Below, in pieces: positions 9,316 to 17,847 of a stretch of 64,000 nucleotides of DNA. The notes under the pieces are model-generated. The model was not told the DNA's origin, searched no databases, and worked only from the letters and a program-made list of their open reading frames with translations. The translations under genes were made by a program, and so were the position numbers. This stretch comes from Saccharothrix sp. S26 (GTDB lineage: Bacteria; Actinomycetota; Actinomycetes; Mycobacteriales; Pseudonocardiaceae), in contig NZ_JAJUWT010000009.1 of NCBI RefSeq assembly GCF_021390395.1, positions 62,001 through 126,000 of the forward strand, given 5' to 3'. Numbering within the stretch: position 1 is the first letter of the stretch; each line of letters begins with the position of its first letter.

Positions 9316-10325
9316 GCGGACCTCCTGGTGAGCTTGCGGCGGGCGTAGAGCGCCACCGCGACGATGAGGACGATGCCGCGCACGACGTCCTTGAAGAACG
9401 GGTCGACCGCGAGGTCGTCGAAGATGGTGTCGAGGGTGGCCAGGATGAGGACGCCGCCGATCGTGCCGACGACACCTCCCCGCCCGCCCGCCAGCGCCGT
9501 GCCGCCGAGCACGACGGCCGCGATGGACTCCAGGTCGTACCCGGCGTCGGTGCCGACGTACGGCGCACCGGACCCGAGCCTGCTCGCCAGGAACACACCG
9601 GCCAGACCGGCGGCCACGGCGCACAGCACGTGGGCGGTGACGATCGTGCGGCCGGTGCGCACGCCCGAGAGCCGCGCCACGTCCACGTCACCGCCGACCG
9701 CGTAGGTGTGGTAACCGGGGCGGGTGCGCTTGAGGTAGAACCACGCCGCCGCGGCGACGAGCAGCATGAGCAGCACGCCGATCGGGATCGGGCCGACGCG
9801 GTCGAACCCGAGGTGCTGGAACGCGCGCGGCACGCTGCCCGCCGGGCCGGTGTAGTTCTGCTCCAGGTAGCCGCGCAGGATCAGCGCCACGCCGAGGGTC
9901 GCGATGAACGCGTTGACCTTGAGCACCGTGACGACCAGGCCGTTGACCAGGCCGACGACGGCGGCGACGCCGAGCGCCAGCAGCACGCCGGGCACGATCA
10001 TCCCGTCGCTGCCCGCCATGGTCTGGGCCGCCACGAGCGAGCACAGCCCGACCAGGTAGGCCACCGACAGGTCCAGCGACCCGGTGATGATGACGATGGT
10101 CTGCCCGACCGCGACCAGCCCCAGCACGGTGCTGCGGGTCAGGATGTTGAGGATGCCGCCCTGGTCGAGCAGCACGCCGCCGTTCAGACCGACCAGGACG
10201 CTGCCCGCGACGAGCAGCGCCACCAGCGCCAGGTAGACGGTCACCGTGGGGGTGAGGCTGATCCGCCGGGCGCGGCGCCGGGTCGCGCCGGTGGTCAGCT
10301 CGATCTTCTCGTGCACGACGCTCAC
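9312..10325 (-). CDS. ABC sugar transporter permease (first)
   Basis: This 337-aa RbsC-like permease has a cytoplasmic basic N-terminus (TRRRARR), about ten membrane segments, and the family signature GQTIVIITGSLDLSVAYLVG. The GTG at 10325 overlaps the ATPase stop codon by four bases (GTGA). Together with the gene after it, it forms the membrane pore of the importer. Translational coupling at both ends suggests fixed stoichiometry with the ATPase. Confidence 0.88.
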   Translation of the reverse strand: MSVVHEKIELTTGATRRRARRISLTPTVTVYLALVALLVAGSVLVGLNGGVLLDQGGILNILTRSTVLGLVAVGQTIVIITGSLDLSVAYLVGLCSLVAAQTMAGSDGMIVPGVLLALGVAAVVGLVNGLVVTVLKVNAFIATLGVALILRGYLEQNYTGPAGSVPRAFQHLGFDRVGPIPIGVLLMLLVAAAAWFYLKRTRPGYHTYAVGGDVDVARLSGVRTGRTIVTAHVLCAVAAGLAGVFLASRLGSGAPYVGTDAGYDLESIAAVVLGGTALAGGRGGVVGTIGGVLILATLDTIFDDLAVDPFFKDVVRGIVLIVAVALYARRKLTRRSA

Positions 10326-11824
10326 GCCACTTCTCCCCTGCCGTGCCCCGTGGCCAGGCCCATGACGGCTTCCTCACCGGCGCCCGCGGGCAGCTCGCCC
10401 GCGATCGCGCCCTCGTGGACGACCAGGATCCGGTCGCTCATCCCGATCAGCTCCGGCAGCTCGGAGGAGATCATCAGGATCGCGACCCCGCTGCGGGCCA
10501 GCTCGCGAAGCAGCCGGTGCACCGCCTGCTTCGCGCCCACGTCGATGCCCCGCGTCGGCTCGTCCACGACCAGCACGCGCGGTCCGACGGCGAGCCACTT
10601 GGCCAGCACGACCTTCTGCTGGTTGCCGCCGGACAGGTAGCGCACCTCCTGGTGCTCACCCCGAGCCACGACCGCGACCGACTTCAACAGCTCGCCGAGG
10701 TCCGACTTGCGCCGCCCCGGGCCGCCGGTCAGCGCGGCCCGGCGGACGAGCAGCGCGTTGTCCCGGATGGACTGCCGCAACGCCAGCCCTTCGCCCTTGC
10801 GGTCCTCGGTGACGTAGCCGATGCCCAGCCGCACGGCCGCACGCGGGTCGGTGATCCGCCGCGTGACGCCGTCGACCTCGAGCGTGCCGGTGGTGAACGG
10901 CTCCACGCCCCAAATCGCCCGCGCGATCGCCGACCGCCCGGAGCCCTGCAACCCGGCGACGCCGACGATCTCACCCGCCCGCAGCTCGAACGTGATGCCA
11001 CGGACCCGGGCGTTGCCCGCGCCGCGCAACGCCAACCGCACGTCACCCAGCTCGCCCGGGGTGGCGCGGTCGGGGTAGAGCGCGTCGAGCGAGCGCCCGA
11101 CCATGTGGCGCACGAGCTGGTCCGACGTCAGCTCGGCGGTGAGGGCGGTGGTGACGAACGCGCCGTCCTTGAGCACGGTGATCCGCTTGCTGAGGTCGAA
11201 CACCTCGCGCATCCGGTGCGAGACGTAGAGGATCGCGATGTCCCTGGCCCGCAAGCGGTCGACCAGGTCGTACAGCAGCTCCACCTCGTGGTCGGCCAGC
11301 GCGGCGGTCGGCTCGTCCATCGCGAGCACCCTGGCGTCGGTGGACAGCGCCTTGACGATCTCCACGACCTGCTTCTGCGCCACCGACAACCGGGTCACGG
11401 TCTCGGCCGGGTCGATCCCCTCCTCACCGAGCCAGTCCAGCAGGCCCTTGGTGTCCGCCTCCATCTTGCGGCGGTCCACCTGCCCCCGGCGGACCGGTTC
11501 GCGGCCGAGGTACACGTTCTCCGCGACGGTGCGGTGCTCCAACAGGGTGAACTCCTGGTGGATGATCGCGATGCCCGCGGCCTGGGCGTCGCGGGGCGTG
11601 GCGAACACGACCGGCTCGCCGTCGACCTCCACCCGACCGGAGTCCGGCCGGTGCACGCCCGCCAACACCTTGAGCAGCGTGGACTTGCCCGCCCCGTTCT
11701 CGCCCATGAGCGCGTGGACCTCGCCCGCGCGCAGCTCCAGGTCCACCCCGCGCAGCACGGGCACGCCGAGGAAGCTCTTGGTGATCCCGGTGAGGCGGAC
11801 GACGACATCACCGGCGGCGGTCAT
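10322..11824 (-). CDS. ABC sugar transporter ATP-binding protein, two fused nucleotide-binding domains
   Basis: This 500-aa RbsA/MglA-type ATPase has two NBDs. NBD1 has Walker A GENGAGKST, a variant signature LSVAQKQ and Walker B VLAMDEPTAAL. NBD2 has a degenerate Walker A GLQGSGRS, canonical LSGGNQQK and Walker B VLVVDEPTRGIDVGA. Such asymmetry is normal for this family. The ATG at 11824 overlaps the upstream dehydrogenase stop as ATGA, and residue 2 onward matches the family start. It energises the two downstream permeases. Confidence 0.9.
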   Translation of the reverse strand: MTAAGDVVVRLTGITKSFLGVPVLRGVDLELRAGEVHALMGENGAGKSTLLKVLAGVHRPDSGRVEVDGEPVVFATPRDAQAAGIAIIHQEFTLLEHRTVAENVYLGREPVRRGQVDRRKMEADTKGLLDWLGEEGIDPAETVTRLSVAQKQVVEIVKALSTDARVLAMDEPTAALADHEVELLYDLVDRLRARDIAILYVSHRMREVFDLSKRITVLKDGAFVTTALTAELTSDQLVRHMVGRSLDALYPDRATPGELGDVRLALRGAGNARVRGITFELRAGEIVGVAGLQGSGRSAIARAIWGVEPFTTGTLEVDGVTRRITDPRAAVRLGIGYVTEDRKGEGLALRQSIRDNALLVRRAALTGGPGRRKSDLGELLKSVAVVARGEHQEVRYLSGGNQQKVVLAKWLAVGPRVLVVDEPTRGIDVGAKQAVHRLLRELARSGVAILMISSELPELIGMSDRILVVHEGAIAGELPAGAGEEAVMGLATGHGRGEVA

Positions 11825-12948
11825 CGGTCCACCTCGGTCCACTCCCCCGCGGCCGCGGCGGACCGCAGGACCGCTTCGGTGATCCGGACGGTCCGCAGGC
11901 CGTCGGCGAACGTGGGCAGGCCATCCGGCCGATCCTCGTCCAGCACGGCGCGGTAGGTGTCGGCGACGAAGGCGTCGAAGCAGTCCTGGTAGCCCTGCGC
12001 GTGCCCGGCGGGCAGGCGCGCGTACCGGGCGGCGGCGGGCGAGAGGGTCTGCGGGTCGCGCACCAGCACCTGGTTGCCGCCGCGGCCGCCGACCCACAGC
12101 CGCTCCGGGTCTTCCTGGTCGAACGCGTAGCTGGCCTCGGTGCCGGAGACCTCGACGTGCAGCCGGTTCTTGCGACCGGCCGCGACCTGCGAGACCACCA
12201 GCGTGCCGAGCACGCCCGCCTCGGTGGCGAACTGGACGACCGCCGCGTCCTCTGTCGGCCTGCTCGACGGTCGCGCGTGGACGGTGGTCGTCTGGGCGGA
12301 CAGCCGGTGGATCCGGTCGCCGGTGACGAACTCGACCAGGTCGCACCAGTGCGAGCCGATGTCGGCGAACGCCCGGGACGGTCCGCCGACCACCGGGTCG
12401 ACGCGCCAGTCGTCGTCGGTCGGCCGGGACAGCCAGTCCTGGAGGTAGCCGCCGCTGACCGTGGACACCGCGCCGGCCTGGCCGTCCGCCAGCCTGGACC
12501 TCAGCTCCCGCACCATCGGGTGGAACCGGTAGACGAACGGGACCGTCGCCACCCGGCCGGCGGCCACCGCCGCGTCGGCCAGGCTCGCGGCCTCGACCCC
12601 GTCGACGGCCAGCGGCTTCTCGCAGATGACGTGCGCGCCGGCGGCGAGCGCGGCCCGCACCGCTTCCGCGTGCCGGGCGTTGGGCGTGCACACGTGCACC
12701 ACGTCGACCCCGGCTTCGGCGAGCAGGGCGTCGAGGTCCGGGTACCCGCGCTCGGCGCCGACGGTCCGCGCGGCGCGATCCGCGCCCTCCGGCGTGCTCG
12801 CCACCGCGGCGACGACCGACGCCCCCGCGCGGCGGGCCGCTTCGGCGTGGACGCGGCCCATGAATCCGGCACCCACCACGGCGACGCGCGGTGTCCGAGT
12901 CTCGGCACGACCGCTGTCGGCCGCTTGAGTTAGGTGGGTCACAGTCAT
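11821..12948 (-). CDS. Gfo/Idh/MocA family oxidoreductase, first gene of the sugar operon
   Basis: This 375-aa NAD(P)-dependent dehydrogenase has a Rossmann motif VVGAGFMGRVHA about 20 residues in, the family EKP motif (CEKPLA) and the catalytic-type block DIGSHWCDLVEF in the C-terminal domain. Family members oxidise sugars or cyclitols, often making or reducing 3-keto sugars. The ATG at 12948 has no ribosome site but lies exactly seven bases after a TACGGT minus-10 box, so a leaderless mRNA is likely. An in-frame TTG at 12984 is the minus-35 box itself and is rejected. It opens the operon with the ATPase, permeases, binding protein, epimerase and ThuA/PQQ protein. Confidence 0.88.
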   Translation of the reverse strand: MTVTHLTQAADSGRAETRTPRVAVVGAGFMGRVHAEAARRAGASVVAAVASTPEGADRAARTVGAERGYPDLDALLAEAGVDVVHVCTPNARHAEAVRAALAAGAHVICEKPLAVDGVEAASLADAAVAAGRVATVPFVYRFHPMVRELRSRLADGQAGAVSTVSGGYLQDWLSRPTDDDWRVDPVVGGPSRAFADIGSHWCDLVEFVTGDRIHRLSAQTTTVHARPSSRPTEDAAVVQFATEAGVLGTLVVSQVAAGRKNRLHVEVSGTEASYAFDQEDPERLWVGGRGGNQVLVRDPQTLSPAAARYARLPAGHAQGYQDCFDAFVADTYRAVLDEDRPDGLPTFADGLRTVRITEAVLRSAAAAGEWTEVDR

Positions 12949-12984
12949 GTGGCGAACCGTAGGAGCGGTAATGGCGGATGTCAA
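12949..12984 (-). promoter_or_regulatory. sigma-70-like promoter driving a leaderless transcript
   Basis: On the minus strand TTGACA (12979-12984) is followed by a 17-base spacer and TACGGT (12956-12961). The A of the dehydrogenase ATG lies eight bases beyond the minus-10 box, where transcription should start. A perfect minus-35 box is rare in actinomycetes. The divergent ROK gene begins 100 bp away and its product is the likely regulator. Confidence 0.75.
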
Positions 12985-13048
12985 TCAAAAGTCGGACAGG
13001 TTTCGACGACAGCCGCCGTAAGTCCGTCCCTTCTGGTTCAATTGCGGT

Positions 13049-14227
13049 GTGAAAGAAGACGGTCCCCCGCTCGGCGCCGCATCTCCCGGGGAGCTGCTGC
13101 GCCTGCTGCGCGACGGCGTGCCCCGCACTCGTTCCGAGCTCACCTCGGTGACCGGCCTGGCCAGGTCGACCGTCAGGGCGAGGCTGGACGCGCTGCTGGA
13201 CGCCGGGCTGGTCAGCGACGGGGGCAACGAGGCGTCGACCGGCGGGCGACCGGCCGGGCGGTTCGTGTTCAACGCCAGGGCCAGGGTCGTGCTCGCCGCC
13301 GACGTGGGCGCGACCCACGCCACCATCGCGGTGACCGACCTGACCAGCTCGCCGCTGGCCGTGCGCCGGTTCGGGCTGGACATCGCCGAGGGACCGGACG
13401 TGGTGCTGCCCCAGCTCATCGCGGGCTGGCGGTCGGTGCTGAAGGACGCCGACCTGACCGCGACGCGCGTGGCGGGCGTCGGCATCGGCCTGCCCGGCCC
13501 GGTCGAGCACTCCACCGGCCGGCCCAACAACCCGCCGATCATGCCGGGCTGGGACGGCTACGACGTCCCCGGCCACATCGGCGCGGAGCTCGGCGTGCCG
13601 GTGCTCGTGGACAACGAGGTGAACCTGATGGCGCTGGGCGAGCACACGAAGTGCTTCCCGGAGGCCGAGCACCTGATCGTGGTCAAGGTCGCCACCGGCA
13701 TCGGGTCCGGCTTCATCAGCAACGGCATGCTGCACAGGGGCGCGGTCGGCGCCGCCGGCGACCTCGGCCACATCCTCGCGCCCAACGCGGGCGACGTGCC
13801 GTGCCGCTGCGGCAACACCGGCTGCCTCGAAGCGGTGGCGAGCGGGTCCGCCATCGCGGCGGAACTGCGGGCCAAGGGGATCGACGCGCGGACGAGCGCC
13901 GACGTCGTGGCGCTGGTCCGGGCGGGCAACCTCGAAGCGGGCCAGGCCGTGCGGCAGGCGGGCCGCGCCATCGGCGAGGTGCTCGCCGCGTCGGTGAGCA
14001 TGTTCAACCCGTCGCTGATCGTCGTCGGCGGAACGGTCGCGCTCGCCGGGGAGATGCTGCTCGCCGGCGTGCGGGAGGCGATCTACCGACGTTCGCTCCC
14101 ACTGGCCACCGAGAACCTGCGCATCGTGCCGTCCCAGGCGGGCGACGACGCAGGGGTGCTCGGCGCGGCGGCGATGGTCGTCCAGTACGTGCTCTCGCCG
14201 GACGTCGTGGACCGGCAGTTGGCCTGA
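13049..14227 (+). CDS. ROK-family transcriptional regulator, divergent from the sugar operon
   Basis: This 392-aa protein has an N-terminal winged helix-turn-helix (ELTSVTGLARSTVRARLDALLDAG) and a C-terminal ROK sugar-kinase-like domain. The zinc-binding ROK signature CRCGNTGCLE is intact, as is the sugar-binding segment LVDNEVNLMALGEH. Proteins of this class repress sugar operons and release on ligand. The GTG at 13049 has no Shine-Dalgarno sequence; TTCAAT six bases upstream could be a minus-10 box of a second leaderless transcript. Its position back-to-back with the ABC operon makes it the probable regulator of that operon. The polyprenyl synthase gene follows 50 bases later on the same strand. 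Confidence 0.88.
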   Translation: MKEDGPPLGAASPGELLRLLRDGVPRTRSELTSVTGLARSTVRARLDALLDAGLVSDGGNEASTGGRPAGRFVFNARARVVLAADVGATHATIAVTDLTSSPLAVRRFGLDIAEGPDVVLPQLIAGWRSVLKDADLTATRVAGVGIGLPGPVEHSTGRPNNPPIMPGWDGYDVPGHIGAELGVPVLVDNEVNLMALGEHTKCFPEAEHLIVVKVATGIGSGFISNGMLHRGAVGAAGDLGHILAPNAGDVPCRCGNTGCLEAVASGSAIAAELRAKGIDARTSADVVALVRAGNLEAGQAVRQAGRAIGEVLAASVSMFNPSLIVVGGTVALAGEMLLAGVREAIYRRSLPLATENLRIVPSQAGDDAGVLGAAAMVVQYVLSPDVVDRQLA

Positions 14228-14277
14228 CCGGCGGGGCTGCACCCCGTGGCGTTACCCGACCGACCAGGAGGCGCGCT

Positions 14278-15315
14278 GTGACACCGGAAGCCACCGCCCG
14301 TGCGCGGCCGACGCGCGAGGTCGTGGCGTGGAGCCGCGGCATGGTGCAGCCGGCCCTGCGTGCCGCCGTCGACACCCTGCCCGCCTCGGTCCGGCGGGTG
14401 GCCGGGTACCACCTGGGGTGGTGGGACGAGCACGGCGAGCCGACCGACGCGGGCGGCGGCAAGGCGATCCGCCCGGTGCTGGCGCAACTGGCCGCCGAGG
14501 CGGTCGGTGGTGCGGCGGGTTCCGCCGTGCCGGCCGCCGTGGCGGTCGAGCTGGTGCACAACTTCACGCTGCTGCACGACGACGTGCTCGACGGTGACCT
14601 GATGCGACGTCACCGCCCGGCGGCGTGGCGGGTGTTCGGCGTCCCGGACGCCGTGCTGGCCGGGGACGCGATGCTGGCGCTGGCCTTCGACGTGCTCGCG
14701 GGCAGCGGGCACCCGGCCGCGCTGGCCGGTGTCCGGGTGCTCAACGCGGCGGTGCTCGGCCTCGTCGACGGCGAGCAGACTGACCTCGCGTTCGAGACCC
14801 GGCACGACGTCGAAGTGGCCGAGTGCGTGGCGATGGTGGAGCGCAAGACCGCCGGCCTGCTGGCCTGCGCCTGCGGCCTGGGCGCGTTGTTCGCCGGCGC
14901 CGGCCCGGCCGAGGTCGCGTGCCTGCGCGACTTCGGCCTGCACCTGGGGGTGGCGTTCCAGCACGTGGACGACCTGCTGGGGATCTGGGGCGACGCGGCG
15001 GTGACCGGCAAGCCGGTGCACGGCGACCTGTGCGCCCGCAAGAAGTCCCTGCCGGTGGTGGCCGCCCTGACCTCCGGCACGCCGGCGGGCCGTGCGCTCG
15101 CCGCGCTGTACGAGGGCGACGGCCAGGCGGTGGCCGCCGACCCGGCGCACGCGGCACGCCTGGTGGAAGCCGCCGGCGGCCGCGCGTGGAGTGAACAGCA
15201 GGCCGCGCTGCACCTGGACCTGGCGTTGCGCCGCCTCGACTCGATCACCCCCGCGCCCCGCGCGGCCGCGGAACTGGCCGCCCTGGCCCACCTGATCGTC
15301 CACCGCGACCACTGA
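14278..15315 (+). CDS. polyprenyl (E-isoprenyl) diphosphate synthase
   Basis: This 345-aa trans-prenyltransferase condenses IPP with an allylic diphosphate. The first Asp-rich motif is LLHDDVLDGD (DDxxD). The second is DDLLGIWGD, where the last Asp of DDxxD is replaced by Gly, a form I know from actinomycete polyprenyl synthases of terpene and hopanoid loci. The GKAIRPVLAQ substrate segment and the KKSLPVVAAL helix are present. The GTG at 14278 has AGGAGG six bases upstream. It is 50 bases downstream of the ROK gene, so it may be co-transcribed with it, although no terpene cyclase is in the window. Chain length cannot be assigned safely. Confidence 0.85.
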   Translation: MTPEATARARPTREVVAWSRGMVQPALRAAVDTLPASVRRVAGYHLGWWDEHGEPTDAGGGKAIRPVLAQLAAEAVGGAAGSAVPAAVAVELVHNFTLLHDDVLDGDLMRRHRPAAWRVFGVPDAVLAGDAMLALAFDVLAGSGHPAALAGVRVLNAAVLGLVDGEQTDLAFETRHDVEVAECVAMVERKTAGLLACACGLGALFAGAGPAEVACLRDFGLHLGVAFQHVDDLLGIWGDAAVTGKPVHGDLCARKKSLPVVAALTSGTPAGRALAALYEGDGQAVAADPAHAARLVEAAGGRAWSEQQAALHLDLALRRLDSITPAPRAAAELAALAHLIVHRDH

Positions 15316-16161
15316 CCGCAGCACGACCTCCGCGACAGGCCCAGGCCGTGCCCTTTCCTGACTGTGGTCCTCCGAACCACCTGCGTGGCGGCACGGTGGA
15401 GCACGGCAGGTCGGGACGTTGGGCGACTCCCAGCGCCAGTCGAGGTGCCCCGTGGGCCCGGTCGATCAGTGGGCGACGTTGTGACCCGCCGGTCGGCAGA
15501 GGGTGGACGGCGAGGCTGCACGGCCAGGTCGCGCGAGGCACGCGAACGGTGGGGTGCGCTGAGGGCTGTTCACCGGGCGAGGCGTCGTCGGTTGGCCTGC
15601 GCCGGCGTGATGGCCGAAGGTGTTCCACGCTGACCGAGGCGGCCGTTGTCGATCGGTGACCACGGAGTCCACCCGACGGCCGAGTCCCGGCAGGTGCCGG
15701 GCATGTCCTTCGCCGGCAGAGAGAGGGTCATGGTGGCGTGGTGGGGTGTCCGGACGGTTGTCGCGCTCGTCCTGGCCGCGGCCGGTGGGGCCAAGACGGA
15801 TACCAGGGCAAGCGTGTACGACGCACCGCATCTGTCCGGGTTGGACTTTGCGGAGCCGTATCGTGGGCAAGGGCGGCATATTCGAAGGTTCCGACCTGAC
15901 GTACCGGGCAGGCGCCGCGGAGATACGCCGCCAATGGAACGACGTCAAACAAGACTCCATCACCAGGGTGATCGAAGCACCCTGACCGCAACGGCGCTCG
16001 CCGGCCCGGTAGGAACAGGCACGGGCGGCTGACCCGCGCGCACGGGACACCGATGGGGTCTTCCCAAGGAGTACGGCGAGACCCGGGCGGCCGGCATGGT
16101 GGAGGCGCTCATGTGGGACAAGCCGTGATCGCAACAGATCTCGCCGAGCGCGTCCGCGCCT
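15316..16161. other. gene-poor stretch with unidentifiable coding scraps
   Basis: No intact gene is evident. Two short plus-strand tracts look like 3' ends of lost genes. One ends at 15985 (reading GGIFEGSDLTYRAGAAEIR and onward to IEAP-stop); the other ends at 16128 (reading GLPKEYGETRAAGMVEALM then WDKP-stop). I recognise neither. The stretch has lower and more uneven GC than its flanks and adjoins clear pseudogenes, so it is best read as decayed sequence. Confidence 0.4.
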
Positions 16162-16458
16162 TCACGGTGTACGACCGGCGTCCCCCTGGGTCTGGTGGTC
16201 GTCGAGGTGCCAGATCTCCCGCATCGGGGCCCACCAGTGGCCGGAGCCGGGTTCGGCCAGGGATTCCTGGCAGGGGTCGGTCAGGGTCCACCAGCGCTGG
16301 GTGTCGGGGTCGGCGGCGATGCGGGCCTGGTCGGCGGCGTGGTCGTCACCGGTGTACTCGTAGTAGCCGAAGAGCAGGTCGTCGTGCAGGAAGATGGTGA
16401 AGTTGCGGATGTTGTTGTCGAGCATGGCGCGCTCGACGGAGGGCCAGACCTCGGCGTG
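16162..16458 (-). pseudogene. L-rhamnose mutarotase remnant, 5' end missing
   Basis: The minus-strand frame reads HAEVWPSVERAMLDNN, then NFTIFLHDDLLFGYYEYTGDD, then QRWWTLTDPCQESL and GHWWAPMREIWHLD. This matches the L-rhamnose mutarotase (RhaM/RhaU, about 105 aa) family, which interconverts alpha- and beta-L-rhamnose. The C-terminus is complete, but about the first 20 residues, including the catalytic-region start, are missing: homology stops abruptly at 16458, where an unrelated plus-strand remnant begins. No start codon with a ribosome site precedes it; an internal ATG at 16425 would give only 87 aa. It is inferred to be a relic of a rhamnose-utilisation locus cut by a deletion. Confidence 0.75.
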
Positions 16459-16463
16459 CAGCC

Positions 16464-16979
16464 TCTGCCTGCACCGCCGACGACCTGCTCCAGCCGAACC
16501 TGTCCCGCGGCGCCATCTCGGCCATCCGCCCCGCGCCCGGCTACGTGGTGACCGGGTATGAGGCGGACGACCTCTCCGGCACGTCGTGGCGGTTCACCAC
16601 CGCCACCCCGGACCTGCGCGCCACCGGCGCCCCACGGCCGCATCCGCTCACTGCGCGTGGAACCGGACCCGGGTCGTTCGTTCCGGGTGATCAACGTGGT
16701 CGACGGCCTCGCCCTGGACAGCGGCGGCACGGTGCCGTCGGGCGCGATGAAGGTCTGGTCGCCCGACGACAGCCCGAACCACCAGTTTCGCCTGACCGCC
16801 GTCGGTGAGGGCTACTACAAGCCGGTCAACCGCGCCAACGGTCCCGTCGTCGACGGCGCGGGGGCGACGCGGTCGGTTCCGGCTCGCCGGCGAGGCAGTG
16901 GGCCGACGACGGCAGCGACGACCTGAAGTGGAGGCTCGCGAGGGTGGCCACGCGGTCAGCCCGTACCACGATCGGGTGA
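16464..16979 (+). pseudogene. beta/gamma-crystallin-like plus RICIN remnant with two frameshifts
   Basis: Three consecutive frames together read as one protein. Frame one (from 16464, SACTADDLL to DLRATGA) and frame two (HGRIRSLRVEP) resemble a beta/gamma-crystallin-type module. Frame two continues into a ricin-B lectin repeat (FRVINVVDGLALDSGG; YYKPVNRANG). Frame three (from about 16862, DAVGSGSPARQWADDG; LKWRLARVA) completes it and stops at 16979. The frame changes lie near 16633 (run of C) and near 16862 (run of G). No start or signal peptide is present, so it is the 3' part of a secreted carbohydrate-binding hydrolase. Homopolymer sequencing errors could account for the shifts but not for the missing 5' part. 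Confidence 0.65.
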
Positions 16980-17210
16980 GATCGCCGCGAAAATGTACGG
17001 AAACACTGTTCCCGTACCTCGGTTGAATATGACGAGCCCCGAAACCACCCCCGCCACCCCCACACCCCACCGCCGCAGGTGCCCTCCTCAGCCACGAGCC
17101 GGAGGAGGCCCCGGTTGCGCGGACGATGCACCCCGCTCCACGTCCCTGAACCCGCTGCCGCAGCCGTGCCACCGCCCCCGCCGCTCCACTGTGGCTTCCG
17201 CACGCCCGCC

Positions 17211-17246
17211 GTGCTCGCCGTGCTCGCCGTGCTCGCCGTGCTCGCC
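17211..17246 (+). repeat. four exact tandem copies of a 9-nt unit
   Basis: The unit gtgctcgcc occurs four times without variation at 17211-17246, flanked by partial copies. It lies upstream of the GNAT start, outside any supported gene. If read through it would encode Val-Leu-Ala repeats. Confidence 0.8.
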
Positions 17247-17360
17247 GTGGCGACGGAACCGCGCCCACCCCTCGTCCACCGACGGGCGAGAACCCGGAAT
17301 TGTCGGGGGTGGCTGCTAGCTTGCCCGCGGGTTCAGGCAGTGCGTGATGGGGAGGGCACA

Positions 17361-17837
17361 GTGGCAGAGGTGGCGTTGCGGCCGATCGAGGATGCCGACC
17401 TCGATGCGCTGTTCGAGCACATGCGTGACCCGGAGTCGGTGCGGATGGCGGCGTTCACCGCCAAGGATCCCGACGACCGCGAGGCGTTCGACGCCCACCT
17501 GGCGAGGGTGAGGGCGGCTCCCGACACGACGTTGCGGGCGGTGGCGGTGGACGGGCGGTTCGTCGGCACCATCTCCAGCTTCGTCATGGACGGCGACACC
17601 GAGATCACCTACTGGATCGACCGCGCGGTGTGGGGCCAGGGGGTCGCCGGACGAGCCCTGGCCCTCTTCCTCGACGCGCTCCGGGTCCGGCCCCTGCACG
17701 CCCGCGCCGCCAGTGACAACCTCAGATCGCTCGCCGTCCTGCGCAAGGCGGGGTTCGCGGTGGTCGGCACCGAGGTCTCCTACGCCTCCGCCCGTGACGC
17801 CGAAGTGGAGGAGACCATCCTGCGCCTGGACCGGTGA
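17361..17837 (+). CDS. GNAT-family N-acetyltransferase (RimJ/RimL-like)
   Basis: This 158-aa protein has the Acetyltransf_3 layout: ALRPIEDADLDALFEHMRDPESV at the start, beta-strands TLRAVAVDGRFVGTI and ITYWIDRAVWGQGVAGRAL (the acetyl-CoA pyrophosphate loop, Q/RxxGxA type), and LHARAASDNLRSLAVLRKAGF, the conserved C-terminal N-S-V-L-K-GF block. The GTG at 17361 has GGGAGGG four bases upstream; the longer open frame to the left runs through the 9-nt repeat and is not coding-like. It ends ten bases from the convergent isomerase gene. The acetyl acceptor is unknown. Confidence 0.82.
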   Translation: MAEVALRPIEDADLDALFEHMRDPESVRMAAFTAKDPDDREAFDAHLARVRAAPDTTLRAVAVDGRFVGTISSFVMDGDTEITYWIDRAVWGQGVAGRALALFLDALRVRPLHARAASDNLRSLAVLRKAGFAVVGTEVSYASARDAEVEETILRLDR

Positions 17838-17847
17838 CGGCGCCCGC

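Noticed and set aside
12949..12984. TTG 12984 as start of the first Gfo/Idh gene
   Set aside because: The TTG belongs to a perfect TTGACA minus-35 box and the extra 12 residues are not family-like; ATG 12948 fits a leaderless start.
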